Positions 34,566 to 44,584 of a stretch of DNA of 50,459 nt are shown here, one piece after another (positions within the stretch are counted from its first letter, which is position 1; each line of letters begins with the position of its first letter). Origin of the DNA: Pseudomonadota bacterium (GTDB lineage: Bacteria; Pseudomonadota; Alphaproteobacteria; Caulobacterales; Caulobacteraceae); assembly GCA_963205025.1 (NCBI GenBank), contig CAUJHO010000068.1, positions 1 to 50,459 on the forward strand. The letters run 5' to 3'. The notes beneath the pieces are model-generated. The model was not told where the DNA came from, searched no databases, and saw only the letters and a program-made list of their open reading frames with translations. The translations under genes and the position numbers were made by a program.

Positions 34566-36065
34566 CTAGCCCCCGATAGCCGCTTGGTAGGTCGCGACCA
34601 GCTGGTCGACCGAGGCCTGGGTGATGTCGAAGATGGCGGCCGGATAGATACCCAGCCACAGGGTGCCGATGATCAGCGGCACGAAGATCGCGATCTCCAG
34701 CCGGGTCACATCGGTGATGCCTTCCAGCTTGGGATTGGTGATCTGGCCGAACATGACCCGCCGATACAGCGTCAGGGCATAGACCGCCGACAGGATCACC
34801 CCCGTGGCCGCGCCGAACGCCGCCCAGGTCGAGACCTGATAGGTGCCGGTCATGGTCAGGATTTCGCCGACGAAGCCCGAGGTCCCCGGAAGCCCGACAT
34901 TGGCCATGGTGAACAACAGGAAGATGGCGGCATAGAGCGGCATCGGCTGGGTCAGCCCGCCATAGAAGCTGATCTCGCGGGTGTGCATCCGGTCATAGAC
35001 CACGCCGACGCACAGGAAGAGCGCGCCGGAGATGATGCCGTGGCTGAGCATCTGATAGATGGCCCCCTGCACGCCGGCGTCATTGCCCGCAAAGATGCCC
35101 ATGGTGACAAAGCCCATGTGCGCCACCGACGAATAGGCGATCAGCTTCTTGATGTCGGTCTGACGGAAGGCAACCAGTGAGGTGTAGATCACCGCGATCA
35201 CCGACAGGGTCAGGACCAGCGGCGTGAACATCTCTGACGCCTGCGGGAACATCGGCAGGTTGAAGCGCAGGAAGCCGTAGCCGCCCAGCTTCAGCAGAAT
35301 GCCGGCCAGGATGACCGAGCCCGCCGTCGGGGCCTGAACGTGGGCGTCCGGCAACCATGTGTGGACCGGCCACATCGGCATCTTCACCGCAAATGAGGCG
35401 AAGAAGGCCAGCCACAGGAAGGTCTGGACGTTCGGATCGAAGGCGTACTGGGCCAGCTCGGGGATCGAGGACGTGCCCGCCGTGGCGAACATGTACAGCA
35501 TCGCCGCCAGCATCAGCACCGAGCCGAGCAGGGTGTAGAGGAAGAACTTGTAGGCCGCATAGACCCGGTTCTGACCGCCCCAGATGCCGATGATGAGGAA
35601 CATCGGCACCAGCCCACCTTCGAAGAAGATGTAGAACAGGAACAGGTCCAGCGCCGTGAACACCCCGATCACCAGGGTCTCCAGCACCAGGAAGGCGATC
35701 ATATATTCGACCACCCGATCGGTGATCGGCTTCCAGCTGGCGGCGATACACAGCGGCATCAGGAAGGCGGTCAGCAGTACGAACAGGATCGAAATCCCGT
35801 CCACGCCCATGTGATAGGCCGCCCCGGCGAACCAGGGGACATATTCGACGAACTGATAGTCCGGGTTGGACCGATCAAAGTTCATCACCAGGATAACCGA
35901 GACAACCAGGGTCGCCAGGGTGGTGATGAGCGCGATCCAGCGGGCGCGATCCGCCAGGCCGGGCGCGTCCGAAGACTTCGCCATGGCCCGGACCAGCAGG
36001 ATCAGGGCGACCCCGGCCAGCGGCAGGAAGGTGACGATCGAGAGAATGGCGGGAATCTGGGGCAT
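34566..36065 (-). CDS. nuoM: NADH-quinone oxidoreductase subunit M
   Basis: Antiporter-like membrane subunit of complex I, 499 residues, about 14 helices. [37 protein letters not shown] and the key glutamate region near [11 protein letters not shown] are typical. It pumps protons and lies between NuoL and NuoN in the membrane arm. Separated from nuoL by 4 bp. Confidence 0.97.
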   Translation of the reverse strand: MPQIPAILSIVTFLPLAGVALILLVRAMAKSSDAPGLADRARWIALITTLATLVVSVILVMNFDRSNPDYQFVEYVPWFAGAAYHMGVDGISILFVLLTAFLMPLCIAASWKPITDRVVEYMIAFLVLETLVIGVFTALDLFLFYIFFEGGLVPMFLIIGIWGGQNRVYAAYKFFLYTLLGSVLMLAAMLYMFATAGTSSIPELAQYAFDPNVQTFLWLAFFASFAVKMPMWPVHTWLPDAHVQAPTAGSVILAGILLKLGGYGFLRFNLPMFPQASEMFTPLVLTLSVIAVIYTSLVAFRQTDIKKLIAYSSVAHMGFVTMGIFAGNDAGVQGAIYQMLSHGIISGALFLCVGVVYDRMHTREISFYGGLTQPMPLYAAIFLLFTMANVGLPGTSGFVGEILTMTGTYQVSTWAAFGAATGVILSAVYALTLYRRVMFGQITNPKLEGITDVTRLEIAIFVPLIIGTLWLGIYPAAIFDITQASVDQLVATYQAAIGG

Positions 36066-36069
36066 TGGC

Positions 36070-38085
36070 TCAGCTCGCCAGGCTGATGGCGAAGGCGATG
36101 AGCCCGGCTACGCCGAGCAGCATCACAAACGCATAATGATAGACATAGCCGGACTGCAGCAGAGACAGCCTGCGGCCAATTCGTTGTGACAGCCAGGCAA
36201 AGCCGTTGGGGCCCAGGCCGTCGATGATCTTGACGTCGCCGATCTTCCAGAAGAGGTCGCCGAGCGCCTTGGCCCCCCGCACGAAGGTCGCCTGGTACAG
36301 CTCGTCAAAGTACCATTTGTTGTACAGGAAGGCGTGCAGCGGTCCGCCACGGTCGGCGATGCGCCGGGCCATGCCTTCCTTCAGGCCATAGACCCAGACG
36401 GCGACCAGGGTGCCGATCAGCGTCAGCACCAACGGGGCCCACTTCACCCAGGTCGGCACCTCATGGCTGTCGTGCAGGACATGGTTGTCCGATGCGACAA
36501 AGATCGCGCCGCGCCAGAATTCGGCCTCATGGTGGCCGATGAACTCGGGCGCAAAGTACCAGCCCGCGAAGATCGCACCGATCGACAGCACAATCAGCGG
36601 CACCAGCATCACCGGCGGGCTTTCGTGCGGCGTGTGGTCGCCATGGTGGTGGTCGTCGTGGGCGTGGTCGTGATGATCGCTCGCCTGGTGCTTCCAGTGC
36701 GGCGTTCCGTTGAAGGTCATGATGATCAGACGCCAGGAATAATAGGCCGTCAGACCCGCCGCCATCAGGCCCACGACAAAGGCGAAATAGGCCACCGGTG
36801 AATGTCCCGAGGTCGCCGAGGCGAAGGCGCTCTCGATGATCGAGTCCTTGGAATAGAAGCCGGCGAAGCCGCCCACGCCCGGAATGCCCAGGCCTGTGAT
36901 GGCGATGGTACCGATGGTCATCACCGCATAGGTGATCGGCAGATACTTCATCAGCCCGCCCATCTTCCGCATGTCCTGCTCGTGGTGCATCCCGTGGATG
37001 ACCGATCCGGCCCCCAGGAACAGCAGCGCCTTGAAGAAGGCGTGGGTGAACAGGTGGAACATCGCCCCCTGATAGGCCCCGACCCCGGCGGCAAAGAACA
37101 TGTAGCCCAGCTGCGAACAGGTCGAATAGGCGATGACCCGCTTGATGTCGTTCTGAGCCAGGCCGACGGTGGCGGCGAACATGGCGGTCACAGCGCCGAC
37201 CACGGCGATGATCTGGGCGGCGATCGGCGCATACTCGTAAATCGGCGACAGCAGACAGACCATATAGACGCCGGCGGTCACCATGGTGGCCGCGTGGATC
37301 AGGGCCGACACCGGCGTCGGGCCTTCCATGGCGTCAGGAAGCCAGGTGTGCAGCAGGAACTGGGCCGACTTGCCCATGGCCCCGACGAACAGCAGCGCCC
37401 CGGCCAGATCCAGCGCCGACCATTCATAGCCCAGGAAGCTCCAGCTCGTTCCGGCCTTGTCGGCGATCATCGGGAACAGTTCGGCGAACTCGATGGTCCC
37501 GAACATCCAGAAGACCGTCATGATCCCCAGGGCGAAGCCGAAATCGCCGACCCGGTTGACCACGAACGCCTTGATGGCGGCGGCCGAGGCGGTGTCCTTC
37601 TTGTACCAGAAGCCGATCAGCAGATAGGACGCCAGCCCCACCCCTTCCCAGCCGAAGAACAGCTGCATGAAGTCCGCTGCCGTCACCAGCGCCAGCATGG
37701 CGAAGGTGAAGAGCGACAGATAGGCGAAGAACCGGGGCTTGTCCGGGTCCTCGGCCATGTAGCCCCACGAATAGATGTGAACCAGCGCCGACACCGTGGT
37801 CACCACCACCAGCATCACCGCCGACAGGGCGTCGATGCGGATCGACCAGGCCGACTGGAAGTCGCCGATGTTGATGAACGGCAGGAGGCGGACGGTGAAC
37901 GCCTCCATATGTCCCCAGGTGTGCTGGTAGAAGACGGTCCAGGCGATGGCGCACGACACCAGGAGCAGGCCGGTCGTGACCGTCTGTGAGGCGACATCGC
38001 CGATGCGGCGTCCGAACAGGCCGGCAATCGCCGCGCCGACCAGCGGGGCGAAGACACCAATCGTGACGAGGGTTTCGATCGGCAC
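36070..38085 (-). CDS. nuoL: NADH-quinone oxidoreductase subunit L
   Basis: The distal antiporter-like proton-pumping subunit, 671 residues, about 16 helices with the long lateral helix at the C-terminus. [33 protein letters not shown] and [29 protein letters not shown] are diagnostic. A His-rich loop ([18 protein letters not shown], about 473-490) sits between later helices and could bind metal; it is an unusual addition within a variable loop. Starts 3 bp after nuoK. Confidence 0.97.
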   Translation of the reverse strand: MPIETLVTIGVFAPLVGAAIAGLFGRRIGDVASQTVTTGLLLVSCAIAWTVFYQHTWGHMEAFTVRLLPFINIGDFQSAWSIRIDALSAVMLVVVTTVSALVHIYSWGYMAEDPDKPRFFAYLSLFTFAMLALVTAADFMQLFFGWEGVGLASYLLIGFWYKKDTASAAAIKAFVVNRVGDFGFALGIMTVFWMFGTIEFAELFPMIADKAGTSWSFLGYEWSALDLAGALLFVGAMGKSAQFLLHTWLPDAMEGPTPVSALIHAATMVTAGVYMVCLLSPIYEYAPIAAQIIAVVGAVTAMFAATVGLAQNDIKRVIAYSTCSQLGYMFFAAGVGAYQGAMFHLFTHAFFKALLFLGAGSVIHGMHHEQDMRKMGGLMKYLPITYAVMTIGTIAITGLGIPGVGGFAGFYSKDSIIESAFASATSGHSPVAYFAFVVGLMAAGLTAYYSWRLIIMTFNGTPHWKHQASDHHDHAHDDHHHGDHTPHESPPVMLVPLIVLSIGAIFAGWYFAPEFIGHHEAEFWRGAIFVASDNHVLHDSHEVPTWVKWAPLVLTLIGTLVAVWVYGLKEGMARRIADRGGPLHAFLYNKWYFDELYQATFVRGAKALGDLFWKIGDVKIIDGLGPNGFAWLSQRIGRRLSLLQSGYVYHYAFVMLLGVAGLIAFAISLAS

Positions 38086-38088
38086 GGT

Positions 38089-38397
38089 CTAGCCCTTCAT
38101 CATGGAGGCATCGTCCACCGCGATGTCGCGGCGGTTGCGGTAGAAGGTCACCAGGATGGCCAGACCGACCGCAGCCTCAGCGGCCGCCACGGTCAGGACG
38201 AACATGGCCATGATCTGACCCGACACATCATTCAGGTGGGTCGAGAAGGCGACGAAGTTGATGTTGACCGCCAGCAGGATCAGCTCGATCGACATCAGGA
38301 TGATGATGATGTTCTTGCGGTTCACGAAGATCCCGAAGACCCCGATCGTGAACAGGATGGCGGCGACCGCCAGATAATGGGCCAGACCGATGATCAT
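38089..38397 (-). CDS. nuoK: NADH-quinone oxidoreductase subunit K
   Basis: A three-helix membrane subunit, 102 residues, homologous to Mrp[35 protein letters not shown] carries the conserved glutamate in helix 2 (E38), and a second acidic residue lies in helix 3 ([11 protein letters not shown]). The ATG at 38397 overlaps the nuoJ stop by 4 bp; longer upstream reading belongs to the nuoJ region in another frame. Confidence 0.96.
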   Translation of the reverse strand: MIIGLAHYLAVAAILFTIGVFGIFVNRKNIIIILMSIELILLAVNINFVAFSTHLNDVSGQIMAMFVLTVAAAEAAVGLAILVTFYRNRRDIAVDDASMMKG

Positions 38398-39017
38398 GTC
38401 AGGTCCTCCGGACGGACGCCGGCCCCGGTCTCGGGGCGGGTCATGGCGACGGCCTTCTTGCGGCTGCGGGTCACCTGGGTGTGGATGTCCTGGCGCTTGA
38501 CGTGTGGCTTGTGGCGCAGGGTCAGGACGATGGCCCCGATCATGGCGACCAGCAGCACCAGCCCGGCCGCCTGGAAGATATAGACATAGTCCGTATAGAG
38601 CACGCTCCCAATGGTCTCGATGTTCGTCACATCGGTCGCGGGCTGGACGCCCGGCGCATCCGCCCCCGCCCCGCGGGTCGCCACCGCCGACGAGACCAGG
38701 ATCATCTCGAACAGCAGCACACAAGCCACCACCGCCGCGAACGGCATATACCGGGTGAAGCCCTCGCGCAGCCGCACGAAGTCCACGTCCAACATCATGA
38801 CGACGAACAGGAACAGCACCGCCACCGCGCCGACGTAAACGACAACCAGCAGCATGGCGAGGAACTCGGCCCCCATCAGCACGAACAGACCCGCCGCCGA
38901 GAAGAAGGCGGTGATCAGCCACAACACCGAGTGAACCGGATTGGAGGCCAGCACGACGCGCAGCGCGGCAAACACGCTGACGGCGGCCAGGACATAGAAG
39001 GCGATCGCGGCGATCAC
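38394..39017 (-). CDS. nuoJ: NADH-quinone oxidoreductase subunit J
   Basis: A five-helix membrane subunit, 207 residues, with the conserved [27 protein letters not shown] helix 3 that undergoes pi-bulge changes in the catalytic cycle. I placed the start at GTG 39017, 8 nt after AGGGAG; the 27 codons upstream in frame are polar, unlike NuoJ. The last 40 residues are basic and polar. The 100-bp gap to nuoI (39018-39117) is the largest in this operon and contains two GGCGCC palindromes that could pair with each other. Confidence 0.94.
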   Translation of the reverse strand: MIAAIAFYVLAAVSVFAALRVVLASNPVHSVLWLITAFFSAAGLFVLMGAEFLAMLLVVVYVGAVAVLFLFVVMMLDVDFVRLREGFTRYMPFAAVVACVLLFEMILVSSAVATRGAGADAPGVQPATDVTNIETIGSVLYTDYVYIFQAAGLVLLVAMIGAIVLTLRHKPHVKRQDIHTQVTRSRKKAVAMTRPETGAGVRPEDLT

Positions 39018-39117
39018 TTGGACAGCTCCCTCGGCGGATGCGACTCGCGCCGGCTCGGGGCGCCTTCTAGACCGCGCGGCCCGGTGGCGCCAAGGCAAGG
39101 AAAGGGGTCAAACCGGC

Positions 39118-39609
39118 TCATCTGTAGGGCGCATCCATTTCCAGGGCCCGGGCGATCTCCCGCTCCCAGCGGTCGCCGTTCGCCAGCAGGCGCTCCTTGT
39201 CGTAGTACAGCTCTTCGCGCGTCTCGGTGGCGAACTCGCTGTTCGGCCCCTCGACGATGGCATCAACCGGACAGGCCTCCTGACACAGGCCGCAGTAGAT
39301 GCACTTGACCATGTCGATGTCGTACCGGGTCGTGCGGCGGCTGCCGTCGGCGCGCGGCTCGGCCTCGATGGTTATGGCCTGGGCCGGACAGATGGCCTCA
39401 CACAGCTTGCACGCAATGCAGCGTTCCTCGCCGTTCGGGTACCGGCGCAGGGCGTGCTCGCCCCGGAAACGCGGCGACTGCGGATTGCGCTCGAACGGAT
39501 AGTTCACCGTCGCCTTGGGCCGCAGCATATATTTGAACGACAGGCCTACGGCACCGATGACGTCGAGCATCATCGCACCTTTCGCGGCCTGGGCGATGCG
39601 GGCGAACAT
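39118..39609 (-). CDS. nuoI: NADH-quinone oxidoreductase subunit I (2x[4Fe-4S])
   Basis: A 163-residue ferredoxin-like subunit carrying clusters N6a and N6b, the last electron relay before NuoB. Ligand motifs: [12 protein letters not shown] and [12 protein letters not shown]. The N-terminal hydrophobic stretch and [14 protein letters not shown] are normal. ATG at 39609 with GGAG upstream, sharing one base with the stop of a tiny lipoprotein gene (TGATG). Confidence 0.96.
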   Translation of the reverse strand: MFARIAQAAKGAMMLDVIGAVGLSFKYMLRPKATVNYPFERNPQSPRFRGEHALRRYPNGEERCIACKLCEAICPAQAITIEAEPRADGSRRTTRYDIDMVKCIYCGLCQEACPVDAIVEGPNSEFATETREELYYDKERLLANGDRWEREIARALEMDAPYR

Positions 39610-39743
39610 CAGCGGTCTCCGTAGGGGCAGCGGGACTCGTCCCGACAGTGATGACCCGCGCTTTCGCGGTACTGGATCGAGCCACAACCGCCCAGCAGAA
39701 CGGTTCCGGCCAACGCAATCAGGGCAAGGCGGCGCGCCATCAT
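39609..39743 (-). CDS. Tiny lipoprotein (44 aa) in the nuo operon
   Basis: An ORF of 44 codons that I do not recognise. The peptide starts [15 protein letters not shown] and has the lipobox LLGGC with C20; the mature part is only 25 residues, His/Arg/Asp-rich with two more Cys ([14 protein letters not shown]). It is expected to be membrane-anchored on the periplasmic side. Its ATG overlaps the stop of the preceding lipoprotein gene (ATGA) and its TGA shares a base with the nuoI ATG, so it is tightly coupled on both sides, which argues that it is translated. Confidence 0.75.
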   Translation of the reverse strand: MMARRLALIALAGTVLLGGCGSIQYRESAGHHCRDESRCPYGDR

Positions 39744-39955
39744 CGGCGGTCCCCGTTGTGGGCGCATTGAGCCTCGTAGCGTTCGCTATCGCGGTCGATC
39801 ATGCGACACAGCCGGTCACGCTGTTCGGTTTCGCGGCGGACCCGCTCCTGGCGTTCGAGTTCAGCCGAGACGCTGGTGGAACCCGGCTCCGGCCCGTCAA
39901 TGGTGCAGGCCGCGGCGCTCAGGGTCGCCAGGGCGATGAGGGCGATCCGCATCAT
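39740..39955 (-). CDS. Small lipoprotein (71 aa) in the nuo operon
   Basis: A 71-residue predicted lipoprotein: signal [17 protein letters not shown] with C17 in the lipobox SAAAC. The mature part is strongly charged and helical ([18 protein letters not shown]), with two further Cys (near 50 and 63). No family recognised. Starts within the nuoH stop (ATGA) and overlaps the next tiny lipoprotein, so nuoH, this gene, the 44-aa gene and nuoI form an unbroken coupled series. Confidence 0.78.
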   Translation of the reverse strand: MMRIALIALATLSAAACTIDGPEPGSTSVSAELERQERVRRETEQRDRLCRMIDRDSERYEAQCAHNGDRR

Positions 39956-41019
39956 CCGTGAACTCCGAACACCTGCCAGGCCGCTGACAGGACCACGGCC
40001 ACCAGCGAGGTCGGCAGGAAGATCTTCCAGCCCAGGCGCATCAACTGGTCGTAGCGGTAGCGGGGCACGAAGGCCTTCACCAGGGCGAAGGCGCAGAACC
40101 AGAAAACCGTCTTGCAGATGAAGGTCAGCAGAAAGATGGTGTAGCTCATCCAGCCGGGCAGGCTCTCGACCCAGGCGCTGGACACGATGCCCGGATGCCA
40201 GCCGCCGCAGAACAGCACCGTCAGCATCGCGCACATCAGCACGATGTTGGCGTATTCGCCGATCATGTAGAGCAGGTAGGGCGTCGAGGAATATTCGACC
40301 TGATAGCCGGCCACCAGTTCGGACTCGGCCTCGGGCAGGTCGAATGGCGGACGGTTGGTCTCGGCCAGGGCCGAGACGAAGAACAGCACCAGCATCGGGA
40401 TCATGATGACGATGGTCGGCCAGTTGGTGCCGCCGTTGCCGAACATGTTCCAGTCCCAGATCCAGCCGGCCTGGGACTCGACAATCGTGGTGAAGTTCAT
40501 CGAGCCGGACAGCAGAAGCACCGACACCACGATGAAGCCGATGGAGACTTCGTACGACACCATCTGGGCCGCCGAACGCAGGGCACCCAGGAACGGGTAT
40601 TTCGAGTTCGAGGCCCAGCCGCCCATGATGATGCCATAGACACCCAGCGACGAGATCGCGAACCAGTAGAGCACCCCGACGTTGAGGTCCGACACCACCC
40701 AGCCCGGGGCGAACGGGATCACCGCCCAGGCCGCAAAGGCCAGGATGAAGGTGATTAGCGGGGCCAGCAGAAAGACTGTCTTGTCGGCCCCGGCGGGCAC
40801 CACAACCTCTTTCAGGACGAATTTGAAGAAGTCGGCGAACGATTGCAGCAGGCCGAATGGCCCGACCACATTGGGGCCTTTGCGCATCTGCACGCCCGCC
40901 CAGATCTTGCGGTCGGCCAGCAGCAGGAAGGCCAGCGAGATCAGGATCCCGACCGTGACGGCGAGAATCCCGCCGACGGTGATCAGGGTCCAGCCCAGAG
41001 GGGTTGTCCAGAAATCCAT
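39952..41019 (-). CDS. nuoH: NADH-quinone oxidoreductase subunit H
   Basis: The membrane subunit that forms the quinone-access channel with NuoB and NuoD, 355 residues, eight helices. Diagnostic: [50 protein letters not shown] (the acidic loop) and the C-terminal [21 protein letters not shown] shares one base with the stop of the upstream 96-aa gene. Confidence 0.97.
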   Translation of the reverse strand: MDFWTTPLGWTLITVGGILAVTVGILISLAFLLLADRKIWAGVQMRKGPNVVGPFGLLQSFADFFKFVLKEVVVPAGADKTVFLLAPLITFILAFAAWAVIPFAPGWVVSDLNVGVLYWFAISSLGVYGIIMGGWASNSKYPFLGALRSAAQMVSYEVSIGFIVVSVLLLSGSMNFTTIVESQAGWIWDWNMFGNGGTNWPTIVIMIPMLVLFFVSALAETNRPPFDLPEAESELVAGYQVEYSSTPYLLYMIGEYANIVLMCAMLTVLFCGGWHPGIVSSAWVESLPGWMSYTIFLLTFICKTVFWFCAFALVKAFVPRYRYDQLMRLGWKIFLPTSLVAVVLSAAWQVFGVHG

Positions 41020-41309
41020 CAGGCTGCCTCGGATTTGTAGATCAGGACGGCCGTCGCAAATATGCTCAGGGCGTTGACGAGAAAGAGTATTCGGATCGTC
41101 CAGACTGTCCGATGGACGCCCATCTCATGGAGCCGCCCTTCACCACTGTAGAGCGCTCGCGTGACCGGCCAGAAGCCCTCAGGATCGGCATCACCTTGAA
41201 AGCCCAACTCGCGGGCAAGGGCACCCAGTTTGAAGACCATCATGGTGGCTGCAATCGCACCAATGCCCAGTCCCACAAAGGCGAAAACGGGAATACCGTC
41301 TATCTCCAT
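41019..41309 (-). CDS. Hypothetical two-helix membrane protein (96 aa) in the nuo operon
   Basis: No family recognised. Helix 1 spans about 7-27 ([21 protein letters not shown]), helix 2 about 68-89 ([21 protein letters not shown]). The 40-residue polar loop between them includes [19 protein letters not shown]. It lies 4 bp after nuoG and is coupled to nuoH by TGATG. It could be a lineage-specific assembly factor or supernumerary membrane-arm subunit; this is inference from position. Confidence 0.78.
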   Translation of the reverse strand: MEIDGIPVFAFVGLGIGAIAATMMVFKLGALARELGFQGDADPEGFWPVTRALYSGEGRLHEMGVHRTVWTIRILFLVNALSIFATAVLIYKSEAA

Positions 41310-41313
41310 CGCC

Positions 41314-43362
41314 CTACTCCGCCGCCATCAGGCGATTGGGACCGCGCTGGGCCGACAACTCAGCCATGGTGGCCGAGGCCCGCGCGATCGGGTTGGTCAG
41401 ATAGGGGTCGGTGATGATCGAGGCGAAACGGCCCTTGCCAACATCACCCTTGGTGCCCAGCGAAGCCACGTCGAACGTCGCCGCCGGGGCCAGATAGCCG
41501 ACGCGCCCAAAGGTCGGATGGGCGTCCATCAGATGCCGGCGCAGGGCCTCCAGGCTGTCAAAGGGCAGGGTCTGGCCGACGCGCTCGGACAGGGCGCGGA
41601 TGATGGCCCAGTCTTCCTTGGCCTCGCCCTTGGGGAACACCACCCGTTCCGCCAGTTGCACCCGGCCTTCGGTATTGGCGTACAGGCCCGACTTTTCCGT
41701 ATAGGCCGCGCCCGGCAGGATCACATCGGCCCCGTGGGCACCACGATCCCCGTGGCTGCCGAGATAGACCTTGAACGCTGACGTCGCAGAGGCGTCGATC
41801 TCGTCGGCCCCCAGGAGGAACAGCACATCCAGCTTGCCCTTCTTGGCCATGTCGACCGCCGACAGACCGCCCTCGCCCGGCACGAAGCCCATGTCCAGAC
41901 CGGCCACGCGAGACGCCGCATGGTGCAGGACATTGAAGCCGTTCCAGCCATCCTTGACCACGCCGGTCTTCTTGGCCAGCGCGCCCAGCGCATTCAGCAC
42001 CGCGGCCCCGTCCTTGCCGGTCAGGGCCCCGGCCCCGACGATGATCGCCGGACGTTCGGCCTTGGACAGCAGGTCCGTCAGCGCCTTGCCCGGCTTGGCC
42101 AGGGCCTCGGACCCGTCGCCGAAATGCTCATAGTCATAGGTCAGGGACGCCGCCTCACCGATCAGGCCGATCCGGGCCTTGCCCGACAGCCAGATCTTGC
42201 GCAGCCGCGCATTCAGGAGCGGAGCCTCGGCGCGGGGATTGGTGCCGACCAGCAGCACCGCATCAGCCTGTTCGAGGCCTTGCAGGCCGGTATTGAACAG
42301 CCAGCCCTCACGGCCCGAGCCGCCGAGCGCGGCCCCGTCCTGACGGCAATCGGTATGGGCCGACCCCAGCGCCTTGAACAGCGACAGGGCCGCATACATC
42401 GACTCGGCATCCTGAAGGTCGCCGGCGATGACGCCGATCTTCTCAGGCCTGGCCGCCTTCAGCTTGTCGGCCACGGCCCCCAGTGCCTCGTCCCAGGTGG
42501 CGGGCTTCAACTTGCCCTTGGCGTCACGCACCCAGGGCTTGTCCAGGCGCCGCTGCGTCAGACCGTCCACCGCATAGCGGCTGCGGTCGCTCAGCCATTC
42601 TTCGTTGATGCCTTCATTGACGCGCGGCAGGGCCCGCATCACCTCGGCCCCACGGCTGTCGGCGCGGATGTTGGAGCCCAGCGCATCCATCACATCGATG
42701 GTCTCGGTCTTCTTCAGTTCCCAGGCCCGGTAGTGGAACTGCCACGGCCGGTGCGTCAGGGCCCCCACCGGGCACAGGTCGTTGACGTTGCCCGACAGTT
42801 CGGACCCCACCGCCTGCTGCAGATAGGTGCTGATCTCGGCATTCTCGCCACGATTGAGCAGGCCGATATCGGAAACGCCTGCGATTTCCGTGATGAAGCG
42901 CACACAGCGCGTACACTGGATGCAGCGCGTCATATAGGTCTTGATGGTCGGACCCATGTGCTTTTCTTCGACCGCGCGCTTGTTCTCCGCATAGCGGGAA
43001 TGGTCGCGGCCATAACCCATGGCCTGGTCCTGCAGGTCGCACTCACCGCCCTGATCGCAGATCGGGCAGTCGAGCGGATGGTTGATCAGCAGGAATTCCA
43101 TCACGCCCTTGCGGGCTTTCTGGACCATCGGGGTGTTGGTGAATATCTCCTGTCCGTCCGCCGCCGGCAGAGCGCACGACGCCTGCGGCTTGGGCGGCCC
43201 GGGCTTCACCTCGACCAGACACATTCGGCAGTTTCCGGCGATCGACAGACGCTCGTGATAGCAGAAGCGCGGGATCTCTTCCCCGGCGCGCTCAGCCACC
43301 TGGAGCACGGTCATCCCCGGCTCGAACTCGATTTCCTGGCCATTGACCTTGGCGATGGGCAT
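41314..43362 (-). CDS. nuoG: NADH-quinone oxidoreductase subunit G
   Basis: The large Fe-S subunit of the NADH module, 682 residues. The N-terminal [2Fe-2S] ligands are C34, C45, C48 and C63. Then come the His/Cys N5 motif in NHPLDCPICDQGGECDLQ, the N4 motif CIQCTRC with the distant Cys in NDLCPVGA, and a molybdopterin-oxidoreductase-like domain without cofactor. It passes electrons from NuoE/F toward NuoI. TGATG coupling with the lipoprotein gene before it. Length as usual for alphaproteobacteria. Confidence 0.97.
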   Translation of the reverse strand: MPIAKVNGQEIEFEPGMTVLQVAERAGEEIPRFCYHERLSIAGNCRMCLVEVKPGPPKPQASCALPAADGQEIFTNTPMVQKARKGVMEFLLINHPLDCPICDQGGECDLQDQAMGYGRDHSRYAENKRAVEEKHMGPTIKTYMTRCIQCTRCVRFITEIAGVSDIGLLNRGENAEISTYLQQAVGSELSGNVNDLCPVGALTHRPWQFHYRAWELKKTETIDVMDALGSNIRADSRGAEVMRALPRVNEGINEEWLSDRSRYAVDGLTQRRLDKPWVRDAKGKLKPATWDEALGAVADKLKAARPEKIGVIAGDLQDAESMYAALSLFKALGSAHTDCRQDGAALGGSGREGWLFNTGLQGLEQADAVLLVGTNPRAEAPLLNARLRKIWLSGKARIGLIGEAASLTYDYEHFGDGSEALAKPGKALTDLLSKAERPAIIVGAGALTGKDGAAVLNALGALAKKTGVVKDGWNGFNVLHHAASRVAGLDMGFVPGEGGLSAVDMAKKGKLDVLFLLGADEIDASATSAFKVYLGSHGDRGAHGADVILPGAAYTEKSGLYANTEGRVQLAERVVFPKGEAKEDWAIIRALSERVGQTLPFDSLEALRRHLMDAHPTFGRVGYLAPAATFDVASLGTKGDVGKGRFASIITDPYLTNPIARASATMAELSAQRGPNRLMAAE

Positions 43363-44072
43363 CAGGGGGCCTCTTGTTGGGCGGAACGGTCCGCCGTCGC
43401 ATTCAAAGTGACAATCTGGGTCTCACCGTCGCGCGTCAGCGAGACCGCGTTACCGTCCACCGCGCAGGTGAAGCTCAGACGACCGCCATCGACCGGGGCC
43501 CGCCATGAGATGACGCCGTCGATGAAGGTGACCGCCGGACCTTGCTGGCCGAACTGGGCCTGGACCGCCTGGCGACAGGCATCCTCCGTCGAAATCGCGG
43601 CCTGAGCCGTGCCGTTGTCCCAAGCGATGTCGCTGACTTCGCCCGGCTGCGGCTCGCCGATGGTGAACACCGACAATTGCCGACCGGTCCCCGGGTGACG
43701 CCAATTGGTCCGGCAGTTCGCCATCCCGGTCCCGGCACAGCCCTCAACCTCCGGCAGGTCCAGGGTTTCACCCGTGCATTCCCCGGCAAGGGGCTCCCCG
43801 GCCTCCATTTCCGCGACGCACACGGTGAACGGCACGGAACCGTCGATGACCAGCGGCTCATAGCCCGCCGCCAACAGTTGCCGGCGCGCCGCCCAGTAGC
43901 TCTGGCCGACCACCGGCAGGGCCGCAGCGTCGGTATCGGCAGGCTCGGCGGCTGCACTCGCCGGTGCGCCGGCACCCGTCGCTGTGTCCTGCGCGTTCTG
44001 CGCAGGCGTGCAGGCCACGGCCAGCAGGGCCGTTGCGCTCACTATCGCCGATGTCAGGATGCGGTCGATCAA
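43362..44072 (-). CDS. Hypothetical lipoprotein (236 aa) in the nuo operon
   Basis: A 236-residue predicted lipoprotein. Signal with lipobox LAVAC (C21), then an Ala/Pro/Asp-rich linker to about residue 52. The globular part begins VVGQSYWAARRQLLAAGYEPL, which resembles short PASTA-like or repeat-type helix-strand units, and contains several Cys that could pair. No confident family. Coupled to nuoG by a shared stop/start base. Periplasmic side of a membrane, away from the cytoplasmic arm, so a direct contact with NuoG is not possible. Confidence 0.78.
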   Translation of the reverse strand: MIDRILTSAIVSATALLAVACTPAQNAQDTATGAGAPASAAAEPADTDAAALPVVGQSYWAARRQLLAAGYEPLVIDGSVPFTVCVAEMEAGEPLAGECTGETLDLPEVEGCAGTGMANCRTNWRHPGTGRQLSVFTIGEPQPGEVSDIAWDNGTAQAAISTEDACRQAVQAQFGQQGPAVTFIDGVISWRAPVDGGRLSFTCAVDGNAVSLTRDGETQIVTLNATADRSAQQEAP

Positions 44073-44081
44073 GATCGTTTC

Positions 44082-44570
44082 CTAGAACCAGGCCTTCTTG
44101 CCGATGACGTACTCCTGCTGGAACGCCGCATCGGACTTGGTCAGATAGATGATCCCCTCGATCAGACCGAGGAGCCCCATGGCCATCGGCCCCAGGCCGA
44201 AGGCGATCGAGCCGACCAAGGTGACCAGCAGCATGATGATGCCGGGCTGGGTCAGGCCGAGATAGAATTTGTGGATGCCCAGCGCCCCCAGGAGGATCGC
44301 CAGAATACCGGCCACGACCTTGTTCTTCTCGCCGCTGGAGAAGGACTCGACGGCCTCGTTGAGGCTGTCGGCGGCAGCCGAGCCGCTGCCCATCACATAG
44401 ATGGCGGCGGCCTTCTCGCCGTCGATCTGGAAGTCGACGTCGGCTCCGACCCGCACAGTGCGAACGCCGTCCTGCAGGTCGCCGCGCACGAAGCTGTAGC
44501 GCTTGCCGTCATCACCGCTGATGATGCCGGTGCCTTCGAGGTCCTGATAGGACAATACCTTGCCACGCAT
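44082..44570 (-). CDS. TM2-domain protein with N-terminal cold-shock-like beta domain
   Basis: A 162-residue protein. Residues 1-60 look like an OB/cold-shock-type fold (GKVLSYQDLEGTGIISGDDG, YSFVRGDL, VGADVDFQI). Residues about 83-148 form a TM2 domain: two helices around the motif GALGIHKFYLG (95-105), followed by GIIYLT. TM2 proteins are membrane proteins of unclear role. Clear AGGAG before the ATG. It lies between nuoF and the lipoprotein-nuoG pair with gaps of 14 and 9 bp, so it is cotranscribed. Confidence 0.85.
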   Translation of the reverse strand: MRGKVLSYQDLEGTGIISGDDGKRYSFVRGDLQDGVRTVRVGADVDFQIDGEKAAAIYVMGSGSAAADSLNEAVESFSSGEKNKVVAGILAILLGALGIHKFYLGLTQPGIIMLLVTLVGSIAFGLGPMAMGLLGLIEGIIYLTKSDAAFQQEYVIGKKAWF

Positions 44571-44584
44571 GGTCGGTCGCTCTC

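Noticed and set aside
41920..43605. 561-codon plus-strand frame opposite nuoG
   Set aside because: Antisense to a gene with intact Fe-S ligand motifs.
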